NCBI GenBank assembly: GCA_949297145.1
Contig: CASFQO010000009.1
Span: 1-64,000, forward strand
Direction of reading: 5' to 3'
Length of the DNA stretch: 64,000 nt
DNA from: an uncultured Alphaproteobacteria bacterium
Lineage (GTDB): Bacteria > Pseudomonadota > Alphaproteobacteria > RF32 > CAG-239
Made by a program: the position numbers and the translations under genes. Positions 1 through 7,630 of the stretch are shown here, one piece after another. The notes below the pieces were generated by a model. It did no database searches, was not told the origin of the DNA, and worked only from the letters and a program-made list of their open reading frames with translations. Each line of letters starts with the position of its first letter. The first letter of the stretch is position 1.

Positions 1-1
1 C

Positions 2-109
2 AAACCTTATATTGACGATTTGGTTTATACAAACCCTGATGACCCGAAATGAAAAACAATGATGCGCCGTGTATACGATGTTTTTGAAAGTTTTTTTTAA
101 AGCGGCTCT
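2..109 (+). other. disrupted upstream part of ileS
   Basis: This stretch is in the same frame as the intact ileS portion that follows. It translates to IleRS-like sequence (KPYIDDLVYTNPDDPK, stop, KTMMRRVYDVFESFF, stop, SGSM). IleRS normally reads close to MRRVPDVFDCWFDSGSMP here, so the homology continues through a TGA at 50-52 and a TAA at 98-100. Tyr stands where Pro is usual and Phe where Trp is usual. The excess of substitutions, a run of eight T and the position at the window edge favour low-quality assembly over a genuine pseudogene, but the sequence alone cannot decide. Confidence 0.6.
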
Positions 110-1618
110 ATGCATTATGCTCAAGTGCATTATCCGTTTGAAAATAAGGAATGGTTTGAAAATCACTTCCCAGCAGACTTTATTGTGGAAGCTATTGACC
201 AAACTCGCGGATGGTTTTATACATTGACGGTTCTTTCCACCGCTCTTCATAATAAACCCGCTTTCAAAAACTGTATTTGTACGGGATTATTGATGGCTGA
301 AGGCGGACAGAAGCTCTCTAAACGTTTGAAGAACTACCCTGATCCGAATGATATTCTGGAAACAATCGGTTCGGACGCTTTGCGTTGGTTCTTGATTTCT
401 TCTCCGGTTCTTAAAGGCGGTAATGTTGCTGTTGATAAAGAAGGTAAAGAAATTGCTAAAGCAGCTCGTAAAGCTCTTATTCCGTTCTGGAACGCTTATT
501 ATTTCTTTACCTTATATGCTAACGCTGAAGGAATTGAAGCAAAAGAGATTTCTCAATCTGCCGACGTGTTAGACAGCTATATCTTAGCTAAATTAAAGGC
601 TTTGTCTGATATCGTTCGCAAAGATATGAACGAATATGAAATTGCCAGAGCTTGTGCGCAAATTGAAGATTTCTTAGAAATTTTAAATAACTGGTACATT
701 CGTCGTTCCAGAGCTCGTTTCTGGGACGGAGAAGATTTGAGCGCTTTCAATACGCTTTATACCGTTTTGGTTAATGTGGCTAAGATTGCGGCTCCGCTTA
801 TGCCGTTTATGAGCGAATTTGTTTATAAAGGATTAACCGGGCGCGAATCCGTTCATCTTGAAGATTTACCGAATTTATCCGCTATTGCCGATAATGCGCA
901 GTTAATTGAGCAGATGGATATGGTTAGAGCTATTTCTTCGGTGGCTAAATCTATTCGTGAAGAGCATAAGCTGCGTAACCGTTTGCCTTTGCGCTCTATG
1001 ACGGTTGCCGGTGATAATGCCGAAACACTTAAAGACTTTGCGGATGCGCTAAAAGATGAAGTAAATGTTAAGGAAATTTATCTGAAGTCTGATATTGCTG
1101 ACGTTGCCGGTCGTTTCCTTTATCTAAAGACGCCGCTCATCGGTAAGAGACTTGGTGCGCATATGAAAGATATTATGGCTAAATCTAAGACTAATGAGTG
1201 GAAACAAAACGAAGACGGTACTCTTTCTATTGCCGGACAGACTTTGTTTGCAGAAGAGTATGAGCTTCGTCTCGTTATTAAAGATGGTATGAGCGGGCAG
1301 GCTTTACCTGACAATACAGCCGTTGTGATTTTGGATACGGAAGTTGATGAAAATCTTGAAAAAGAAGGTATTGCCCGCGATTTTGTTCGTATGATTCAAG
1401 CTCTTCGTAAAACTAAAGATTTTGATATTTCTGACCGTATCAAACTCGCTTATTCCTCTAATGATTCAACCGTTAAAGCGGCGATTTCTGAATATGCCGA
1501 CTATATTAAAGAGCAAGTTCTTGCTTTGGAAATTGCCGAAAATGCAAACCTTTCTGCACCGACTGTTGATGAACTTGGCGGCTCAGAAGTCAAATTTGAT
1601 GTTGTTAAAGCAGCCTAA
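110..1618 (+). CDS. ileS: isoleucyl-tRNA synthetase, C-terminal half (5' partial)
   Basis: Class I aminoacyl-tRNA synthetase that charges tRNA-Ile in the cytoplasm. The segment begins in the catalytic domain (HYPFENKEWFENHFPADF, then DQTRGWFYTL) and holds the KMSKS-type loop as QKLSKRLKN near residues 66-74. It then runs through the anticodon-binding domain (NNWYIRRSRARFW) and a long C-terminal region typical of the larger bacterial/eukaryotic-like IleRS type. The ATG at 110 is an internal Met, not the true start: IleRS homology continues upstream in frame through two stop codons. About half of a normal IleRS is present. A terminator follows the stop. Confidence 0.93.
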   Translation: MHYAQVHYPFENKEWFENHFPADFIVEAIDQTRGWFYTLTVLSTALHNKPAFKNCICTGLLMAEGGQKLSKRLKNYPDPNDILETIGSDALRWFLISSPVLKGGNVAVDKEGKEIAKAARKALIPFWNAYYFFTLYANAEGIEAKEISQSADVLDSYILAKLKALSDIVRKDMNEYEIARACAQIEDFLEILNNWYIRRSRARFWDGEDLSAFNTLYTVLVNVAKIAAPLMPFMSEFVYKGLTGRESVHLEDLPNLSAIADNAQLIEQMDMVRAISSVAKSIREEHKLRNRLPLRSMTVAGDNAETLKDFADALKDEVNVKEIYLKSDIADVAGRFLYLKTPLIGKRLGAHMKDIMAKSKTNEWKQNEDGTLSIAGQTLFAEEYELRLVIKDGMSGQALPDNTAVVILDTEVDENLEKEGIARDFVRMIQALRKTKDFDISDRIKLAYSSNDSTVKAAISEYADYIKEQVLALEIAENANLSAPTVDELGGSEVKFDVVKAA

Positions 1619-1647
1619 GTTTGATTATCTCGCATTTTGCATAAAAT

Positions 1648-1675
1648 AAGGGAGCAAATTTGCTCCCTTTATTAT
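1648..1675 (+). terminator. Rho-independent terminator of ileS
   Basis: A perfect palindrome GGGAGCAAATTTGCTCCC at 1650-1667 is followed by TTTATTATTGTTTT. It lies 30 bases after the ileS stop and before the convergent gene that ends at 1698. Confidence 0.8.
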
Positions 1676-1697
1676 TGTTTTATTTGCTATTATTGCG

Positions 1698-2957
1698 TTA
1701 TCTATCGCTTACTGGCTTTTGTTGGATAGCTTGCCATACCGGAGGGCACGAGGGAGGTTCTTTATCCTTTAAATCCAGAAATTTTTCTATTTCTTTGCTG
1801 GCAGACCAATTTTCCGGTATATCGTAGGCAAGGCTGTCTTTAGTTTCTCTGATATTCATCGCTTCTATCATTTCTTGAGGTAAACCCGCAAAGCTCTTTT
1901 GAATTTGTTTTACACCCAAATATGGCGTCTTATGGTGTTCAAATGTCACACTTTTGCCGTTATGTGTTGTTTTATATGGAGTGCCTAGCGTATCTTCAAT
2001 ATATGGATATAATTTGAGGCTGTTTTTTTCTGAATATTGATTTACATAATTTCTATAAGTATGCTCTATCATTAAACCCATAATATTGGCGTGTTTTTCA
2101 ACCGGTTGCTTACGATAGCTTTCAAATGCTTTATCTTGATATTTTCTTTGCTCTTCTTTATCTAAGGCGGAAATATCCTTTTTGCTCACAGAACTTAAAT
2201 AGTATGCAGAATTCATTTTTAACAACATTGCAAAATCATAGGGAATATCTTTGGCGGTTGTTCCTTGTTCCAACTGTTCTTTCATCCATTTTGCCGTTGT
2301 TTGAAAATAATAGTGTGTACCTTCGTGCCCCATCGTCTTCAAACTGCTATCATAGATACTTCCGTCTATTTCTATTCCGTTTATGCCGCTGGAACTCACA
2401 TTTGTTCTATCGGTTATTTGGATTTTGGCTAAAAATTGTTCAAATTCGTTTGGATTATCTATATCATAAGCTTCTTTTAGCATGACGACATTTATGTTGT
2501 TCATAGTCTCTGCACGAGAATTACGTTCAAAAGCAATGGCTGCACAATCTATATCTCCCCTTAACGCCAAATGCTGTCCGATTTCTTTGCCTTTTTTCAT
2601 CATAGCGGAATATTGCTCGGGTGATATTCTATAATTTTTATAGATTTTAACGAATTCTTCTTCACATTCCACAACAAATTCATTACGTAAAAATTGTGTA
2701 CTATCCAGTCTCGAACTTAGTTTTTTTAATTCTTCATCACTGATTTGATGCGCTTTCCATTTTTTGTGATATTTTTCCCATATAAATCCTTTATGCAGTA
2801 TGCTGTTTTGTATGCAATCTTCTATTCGGTCATACATTTTTAGCCAATCTCTGGTTGTCCACGATTGGATTGACTGCTCGTCTACTGTTTTTATCCATTT
2901 CTTGAAATTGTCGGCATATGATATTTTAGGACAAGGATTTTCTTCATAGTTGCTCAT
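1698..2957 (-). CDS. putative zinc metallopeptidase of unknown family (HEGTH motif)
   Basis: A 419-residue protein with no signal peptide or membrane segment, so probably cytoplasmic. The one clear motif is HEGTH at residues 211-215 within KTMGHEGTHYYFQTT, which fits the HExxH zinc site of metallopeptidases. A later helix, QPVEKHANIMG around residue 287, offers a Glu that could be the third ligand, as in gluzincins. The N-terminal half is charged and helical and the C-terminal tail is Pro-rich. The start at 2957 is backed by GGAG eight bases upstream. It stands alone between ileS (convergent) and ruvX (same strand, about 110 bases away). Substrate and family are not recognised; the metallopeptidase call rests on the motif. 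Confidence 0.6.
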   Translation of the reverse strand: MSNYEENPCPKISYADNFKKWIKTVDEQSIQSWTTRDWLKMYDRIEDCIQNSILHKGFIWEKYHKKWKAHQISDEELKKLSSRLDSTQFLRNEFVVECEEEFVKIYKNYRISPEQYSAMMKKGKEIGQHLALRGDIDCAAIAFERNSRAETMNNINVVMLKEAYDIDNPNEFEQFLAKIQITDRTNVSSSGINGIEIDGSIYDSSLKTMGHEGTHYYFQTTAKWMKEQLEQGTTAKDIPYDFAMLLKMNSAYYLSSVSKKDISALDKEEQRKYQDKAFESYRKQPVEKHANIMGLMIEHTYRNYVNQYSEKNSLKLYPYIEDTLGTPYKTTHNGKSVTFEHHKTPYLGVKQIQKSFAGLPQEMIEAMNIRETKDSLAYDIPENWSASKEIEKFLDLKDKEPPSCPPVWQAIQQKPVSDR

Positions 2958-3065
2958 TATGTTTTCTCCATCTCTTCTTGCACGAATATCTCTTGACCTT
3001 TTTACTTCGCTTGTTTTGTTATTTAGGTAAAATTATACTCTAAATATATCTTCTCTGCAAGTTTT

Positions 3066-3524
3066 TTATGCATATTTAAGGGCGTCCAAGGCTCCTTGCA
3101 AAATGTAGGCCGCTGCTGTTGCATCCAGCACCTTTGCCCGCTTTTTACGCGATAAATCTACTTCTTTTATCAAAAAATTTTCCATAGCTGACGATGATAA
3201 TCTTTCATCCCAGAGCAATATCGGCAAACCAATTTCTTCAGCTAAGACTTCCGCAAATTTGCGAACTTCTGCGGCAATTTCCCCCTCTACTCCATTCATC
3301 TGCAGCGGCAACCCCATAACGATACCGCCGATTTCTTTTTCTAAGATAATCTTCTTTAGCTCGGTTAAATCTTTTTCCATATTCGTGCGATGAATTATTT
3401 TATGCGATGTTGCGATGGTACAGGATAAATCCGATACGGCTATTCCCATTCTTTTACTGCCATAATCTATCCCTAATATGGCTTTGCGCGAGGGAAGTAT
3501 TTGCTTAAACTCTTTGGTATTCAT
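3066..3524 (-). CDS. ruvX: RuvX/YqgF, putative Holliday junction resolvase and 16S rRNA pre-processing nuclease
   Basis: RNase H-fold nuclease of the YqgF family, credited with pre-16S rRNA end maturation and possibly Holliday-junction resolution. The 152-residue protein has the usual length. The first catalytic Asp lies in GIDYGSKRMGIAVSD near residue 20, the central acidic residue precedes LPILLWDERLSS, and the last Asp is in KRAKVLDATAAAYILQ. The start has a clean SD (AAGGAG, then AAACA, then ATG). The gene reads away from the lytic transglycosylase, sharing its short promoter region. Confidence 0.93.
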   Translation of the reverse strand: MNTKEFKQILPSRKAILGIDYGSKRMGIAVSDLSCTIATSHKIIHRTNMEKDLTELKKIILEKEIGGIVMGLPLQMNGVEGEIAAEVRKFAEVLAEEIGLPILLWDERLSSSAMENFLIKEVDLSRKKRAKVLDATAAAYILQGALDALKYA

Positions 3525-3574
3525 TGTTTCTCCTTTTTTATTCTTGTAACATAAAAAATTTTTTCTGTAAACTG

Positions 3575-3604
3575 TTGAATGTTAGGATAAAATAAAGATA
3601 TTAT
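3575..3604 (+). promoter_or_regulatory. sigma70-type promoter of the lytic transglycosylase gene
   Basis: TTGAAT at 3575-3580 and TATTAT at 3599-3604 are 18 bases apart and lie about 45 bases upstream of the start at 3647. Called by inspection only. Confidence 0.45.
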
Positions 3605-3646
3605 ACATTATCGTTTGATACACTCATTTTTTGAAGGCGAACTTGT

Positions 3647-4948
3647 ATGTGGAAAAAAGCGTTATCCTTTCTTTTGGTTTCTTGTTTTTTATGTCAGGCG
3701 GCTGTTGCCGGGATTAAAAGTGTTGATGAACAGCGCAAAGAGTGGGATGAGTGGCTTAGTAATCTCAAACAGGAAATGATTGACAAAGGTATTTCTAAGA
3801 AAACTATTGATGAAGCCTACAAAAATGACTATTTTCATGAAGTTAAGCAGATTGAAATTCATGATAAAAAGCAGGCGGAATTTATTTTAATCTCGGATAA
3901 ATATATCAATAAGCTCATCACGGCCAATAAGGTCAAACGAGCGCGCGAGCTTTATAAAGAACTTAAGCCCAAATATCAAAAAGTCAGTGAGCAATATGGT
4001 GTTCCTCTTAACTATCTGATTGCGTTTTGGGCTGTGGAAACGCATTTTGGTTATAACAAGGGGAAATATCACCTAATTGATGGGCTGACAAACTTAAGCT
4101 ACAAGAATCGTCGGGCAAAATTTTTTAAGCGTGAACTTTATCATGTTTTGCTGATTATGGATGCATATGGGCTCAGTGATGATAAGATGATGGGGTCTTG
4201 GGCCGGTGCTATGGGGCACTTTCAATTTATGCCTTCAACTTATAATGCTTATGCCATAGATTATGACGGCGACGGGGTTGCGGATATTTGGGATAGTTTT
4301 GATGATGCAATTGCTTCGGCTGCGAACTACCTTTCTAAACTTGGCTGGAAAGCGGATGAACCTTGGGGACAAGAAGTTAAGCTTCCTTGGAATTTTGATT
4401 ACAATCTTATCGGGCCTAAAAAATTTAAAACCGTCAAAGAATGGAAAAAAATTGGTGTCATTAGTGCAAATGGTAAAGGTATAAAACTTCCGGATAATGC
4501 TCCGGCGACCGTTATTCTTCCTGATGGACGGCGCGGAAGAGCTTATTTGGCTCTTAGCAACTTCCGCAGAATTATGATTTGGAATCGTTCGACCAACTAT
4601 GCTTTAGCTATTGTGACATTGGCTGATTATATCGGCAACAACTCTCCTTATCATGCTCTTAGTGAAAAGCCTTATTATAAGCTCACCAATGAGGATATTT
4701 TGACAGTACAGCACTTTGCTAATCGGGTCTTGAAATCTCACCTCAAAGAAGATGGAAGATTGGGAACACAAACATCTCAAGCCGTTAAGAAACTTCAAAA
4801 AAAGTGGAAACTTCCTCAAGACGGCATGCCTGACTACGCTCTTTTAAATAAAATCAAAAATTATAAATCTCGTGCGGATTTTATGACTCCTCCACAGCCA
4901 AAGAAACCTCATGTCGTAAAAAAGGCGAATAAGAAAGCTCGTCCATAA
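3647..4948 (+). CDS. lytic murein transglycosylase, MltB-type, with peptidoglycan-binding domain
   Basis: Periplasmic enzyme that cleaves the MurNAc-GlcNAc bond of peptidoglycan to give 1,6-anhydro ends. Residues 1-21 form a Sec signal peptide ending AVAG, with no lipobox, so it is probably soluble rather than a lipoprotein like E. coli MltB. The SLT_2-type domain spans about residues 25-330. It contains the catalytic Glu131 in FWAVETHFG, the SWAGAMGHFQFMPSTY motif and DYDGDGVADIWDS, a family feature. A C-terminal PG_binding_1 domain (LKEDGRLGTQTSQAVKKLQ) occupies about 355-410, followed by a basic tail. The stop codon sits inside an inverted repeat shared with the convergent deoA operon. Confidence 0.9.
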   Translation: MWKKALSFLLVSCFLCQAAVAGIKSVDEQRKEWDEWLSNLKQEMIDKGISKKTIDEAYKNDYFHEVKQIEIHDKKQAEFILISDKYINKLITANKVKRARELYKELKPKYQKVSEQYGVPLNYLIAFWAVETHFGYNKGKYHLIDGLTNLSYKNRRAKFFKRELYHVLLIMDAYGLSDDKMMGSWAGAMGHFQFMPSTYNAYAIDYDGDGVADIWDSFDDAIASAANYLSKLGWKADEPWGQEVKLPWNFDYNLIGPKKFKTVKEWKKIGVISANGKGIKLPDNAPATVILPDGRRGRAYLALSNFRRIMIWNRSTNYALAIVTLADYIGNNSPYHALSEKPYYKLTNEDILTVQHFANRVLKSHLKEDGRLGTQTSQAVKKLQKKWKLPQDGMPDYALLNKIKNYKSRADFMTPPQPKKPHVVKKANKKARP

Positions 4949-4961
4949 CTTTTCTTATTCG
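4926..4961. terminator. inverted repeat between convergent transglycosylase and deoA genes
   Basis: CGAATAAGAAA at 4926-4936 pairs perfectly with TTTCTTATTCG at 4951-4961, an 11-bp stem with a 14-base loop that contains the transglycosylase stop codon. There is no long U-run on either side, so its efficiency as a terminator is uncertain. Confidence 0.5.
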
Positions 4962-4977
4962 TCTGAGTTCGTTTAAC

Positions 4978-6291
4978 TCATGCTATTTTTCTTAAAATTA
5001 CCGGTGTTTTTTCCGGAGCTTTGTCTGAAATTTGTATTGCTTTGCGGATAACATCCGATACTTCTTTAATGGCGTCCTTATCCTCTGCATGAATATAGCA
5101 CAATGGTGTTTTTGGTGTTACTTTATCGCCAATTTGGCAAAAATCCGTAAATCCTGTCGTATAGTTAATTTGTTGTTCAGGACGTGTTCTGCCGCCGCCA
5201 AGCATGATAACACCTAAACCTACTTCCCGCGTATTGATACTTGTTACATAACCGGATGTTTCCGGATAAATCGCCTCAACATACGGCGCTTGCGGCTTCT
5301 TTTGTTCATAATTATCCAGGATATCCATGTCCGCTCCTAGCATCTCTGCCATTTTACAGAAATGTTCATAAGCCGCTCCGGTGGAAATACTTTGTCTTAA
5401 TTTGGCTTCTGCTTCCTTATCATCCTTGGCTATTTGACTGTTTACCAACAATTCTTTGCATAGAGCCATCGTTACCGTATCCAAACGTTCATCTGCTTTA
5501 TTGCCTTGCAAATATTCTATTGCTTCCGTTAGCTCTAATGCGTTTCCGACTGTCTTTCCCAACACACTATTCATGTCTGTTAGAAGGGCGGATGTTTTTG
5601 TGCCTGCCCCATGGGCTACGTCTACTATAGAATAGGCTAATTCTGATGCTCTTTGCATATTTTCCATAAATGCGCCATTGCCGCACTTAATATCCATTAC
5701 CAAATATTGCAATCCTGCCGCCAGTTTTTTAGATAATATTGAAGCTGTGATTAGCGGAATTGACTCAACCGTAGCACAAACATCGCGGATAGCATATAAT
5801 TTTTTGTCTGCCGGCGCTAAATCGGCTGTTTGTCCGATAATAGCACATCCGGCCTCTTTAACGGCTCTTTTAAATGTTGCTATGTCTACATTCGTCTTAT
5901 AGCCTTTTAAGGAATCTAGCTTGTCCAGTGTTCCTCCCGTGTGTCCCAATCCTCTGCCGGCAATCATCGGAACATAGGCTCCGCAGGCAGCTAACATCGG
6001 CGCTAACATCAAACTTACTTTATCCCCTACCCCGCCGGTTGAATGTTTATCTACAATTGGTTTATCGGTTAGTTCTTTCCATTCTAACTTTTCGCCGGAA
6101 TCTCTCATAGCTAAAGTCAAAGCCAAAGTTTCTTCTCGGCTCAGACCGTTTAAGAATATCGCCATACTCCAAGATGCGGCTTGAATATCTGCGATTTCTC
6201 CAGAAGTCATTTTTTGAATAAAATATTGAATTTCTTCTGCGCTTAAACGTTCATGATTTCTGGTTTTTCGAATAATTTCTTGAGGCAACAT
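4978..6291 (-). CDS. deoA: thymidine phosphorylase
   Basis: Cytoplasmic enzyme that converts thymidine and phosphate to thymine and 2-deoxyribose-1-phosphate. The length (437 residues) is right for DeoA. The phosphate-binding signature KHSTGGVGDKVSL is near residue 82, followed by PMIAGRGLGHTGGTLDKLDS, the nucleoside phosphorylase family II signature. The C-terminal domain (GLGVIMLGGGRTRPEQQINYTTGF) distinguishes it from anthranilate phosphoribosyltransferase. It is the last gene of cdd-punA-deoA, three bases after punA, with its own SD (GAGGAGGAATAAGCG before ATG). Confidence 0.95.
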   Translation of the reverse strand: MLPQEIIRKTRNHERLSAEEIQYFIQKMTSGEIADIQAASWSMAIFLNGLSREETLALTLAMRDSGEKLEWKELTDKPIVDKHSTGGVGDKVSLMLAPMLAACGAYVPMIAGRGLGHTGGTLDKLDSLKGYKTNVDIATFKRAVKEAGCAIIGQTADLAPADKKLYAIRDVCATVESIPLITASILSKKLAAGLQYLVMDIKCGNGAFMENMQRASELAYSIVDVAHGAGTKTSALLTDMNSVLGKTVGNALELTEAIEYLQGNKADERLDTVTMALCKELLVNSQIAKDDKEAEAKLRQSISTGAAYEHFCKMAEMLGADMDILDNYEQKKPQAPYVEAIYPETSGYVTSINTREVGLGVIMLGGGRTRPEQQINYTTGFTDFCQIGDKVTPKTPLCYIHAEDKDAIKEVSDVIRKAIQISDKAPEKTPVILRKIA

Positions 6292-6294
6292 CGC

Positions 6295-7110
6295 TTATTC
6301 CTCCTCTTTGATAAATTCTGTGACCAAGGCACTTAAGCGCTCTGATGCTTTATCTGCCTCAGCTAAGGTTTCTTGATGTGTCGGCGTATTATTGACTAAT
6401 CCTGCCGCATAGTTCGTTATAACGGATATGCCTAAAACCTCCATTCCGCAATGTGCGGCGGCTATTACTTCCGGCACGGTGGACATACCTACGGCATCAC
6501 CACCCAATATTCCAAAAGCTTTAACTTCTGCCGCGGTTTCAAAATTTGGGCCCATCACCATAAAGTATGTTCCTTCAGTTATCGGAATATCCATTTTATG
6601 AGCTATAATCTTGCACTTATTCCGCAGATGCTCCGTATAGGCATTATTCATTGCCGGAAACCTTGGACCATACGCATCATCATTGGGGCCTATCAGCGGA
6701 TTTTGAGCACTGAAATTTATATGATCTTTTATGATCATCAACGTTCCCGGCGCCATATCACGACGCAAAGAACCTGCTGCATTGGTTACAATCAGACGCT
6801 TAATGCCCAAATTTTTTAATACTCTTACCACGCGGGCTATTGTTTGCGGCTTGTGCCCCTCGTATAGATGAAATCTACCGTTTAAACAAATTATTTCCTT
6901 ATTACCGATATAACCATGTAGCAGTTCCCCTTTATGCCCGCTGACGCTGGTTTGCGGAAAATCTGTTATGTCTTTATACTTCAAGCTTTGTTGATTTTCT
7001 AATTTCTGCGCAAAGCCACTCAGTCCTGACCCTAATATAACCGCTGTTTCAGGTTGTTTTAAGGCTAATTTTTCACGAATTTCCGCGGCGATTTCTATTT
7101 CATTTTTCAT
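6295..7110 (-). CDS. punA: purine nucleoside phosphorylase (trimeric, PNP/XapA type)
   Basis: Phosphorolysis of inosine or guanosine type nucleosides to free base and ribose-1-phosphate. The 271 residues carry the trimeric-PNP motifs: VILGSGLSG near residue 25, SVSGHKGELLHG, GRFHLYEGH, VTNAAGSLR and MGPNFETAAEVKAFGILGGDAVGMSTVPE, then SVITNYAAG. This separates it from the hexameric DeoD type. The start is backed by AGGAAGGATTGTTAA before ATG and overlaps the end of cdd by 11 bases, implying translational coupling. Base preference cannot be read with certainty. Confidence 0.92.
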   Translation of the reverse strand: MKNEIEIAAEIREKLALKQPETAVILGSGLSGFAQKLENQQSLKYKDITDFPQTSVSGHKGELLHGYIGNKEIICLNGRFHLYEGHKPQTIARVVRVLKNLGIKRLIVTNAAGSLRRDMAPGTLMIIKDHINFSAQNPLIGPNDDAYGPRFPAMNNAYTEHLRNKCKIIAHKMDIPITEGTYFMVMGPNFETAAEVKAFGILGGDAVGMSTVPEVIAAAHCGMEVLGISVITNYAAGLVNNTPTHQETLAEADKASERLSALVTEFIKEEE

Positions 7111-7507
7111 TTAACAATCCTTCCTCCTTGAATGCGTATGGTAACAAATCTTTTAGATAATGAGTTTCTTGTATTCCTTGTTTATCCGCTACGTATATAA
7201 TTGTTTTGGAGTTTGAAAACTCGGCAATTCTTTGTAAACAAGCGCCGCACGGATACACTAAATTTTTGCCAAAAGATACAACGAGCAGCGCTTCTATGGT
7301 TTTATCTCCTTCGGCTATCATGGCTGCTATTGCTCCGGCTTCAGCGCAGGTGCCGCATGGATAAGAGATATTTTCTACATTGCATCCGACATAATATCTT
7401 TTCTCTCCAGATAATAAGGCAGCTCCGACTTTATATTGTGAATATGGGGCATATGCCTTTTCCCTTACTTCCTGTGCTTTTTCATATAGTGTTTGCTTTG
7501 TATCCAT
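7100..7507 (-). CDS. cdd: cytidine deaminase
   Basis: Zinc enzyme deaminating cytidine and deoxycytidine to uridine and deoxyuridine. At about 135 residues it is of the short tetrameric type. Visible motifs are the N-terminal APYSQYKVGAAL, the catalytic CAEAGAIAAM (Cys ligand and Glu) and PCGACLQRI with the two remaining Cys ligands. An ATG nine bases upstream (7516) directly abuts the SD AAGGA, so the ATG at 7507, nine bases after it, is the better start. First gene of the salvage operon that continues with punA and deoA; together they feed pentose-1-phosphates and free bases. Confidence 0.93.
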   Translation of the reverse strand: MDTKQTLYEKAQEVREKAYAPYSQYKVGAALLSGEKRYYVGCNVENISYPCGTCAEAGAIAAMIAEGDKTIEALLVVSFGKNLVYPCGACLQRIAEFSNSKTIIYVADKQGIQETHYLKDLLPYAFKEEGLLNEK

Positions 7508-7630
7508 AAAAAACATTCCTTTTTTAATATTTTTACAAAAAATCTGTGAAAATTATCGTTTCGTTAATTTTTTATAATATACAATAACAAAAAAATTTAG
7601 CAAAGTTTATTTTTATTTTAGGAGAAAATC

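Noticed and set aside
2-109. Reassigned stop codons (TGA or TAA read as an amino acid)
   Set aside because: All other genes are full length with ordinary stops and use TGG for Trp; the two stops occur only at the window edge with other substitutions.
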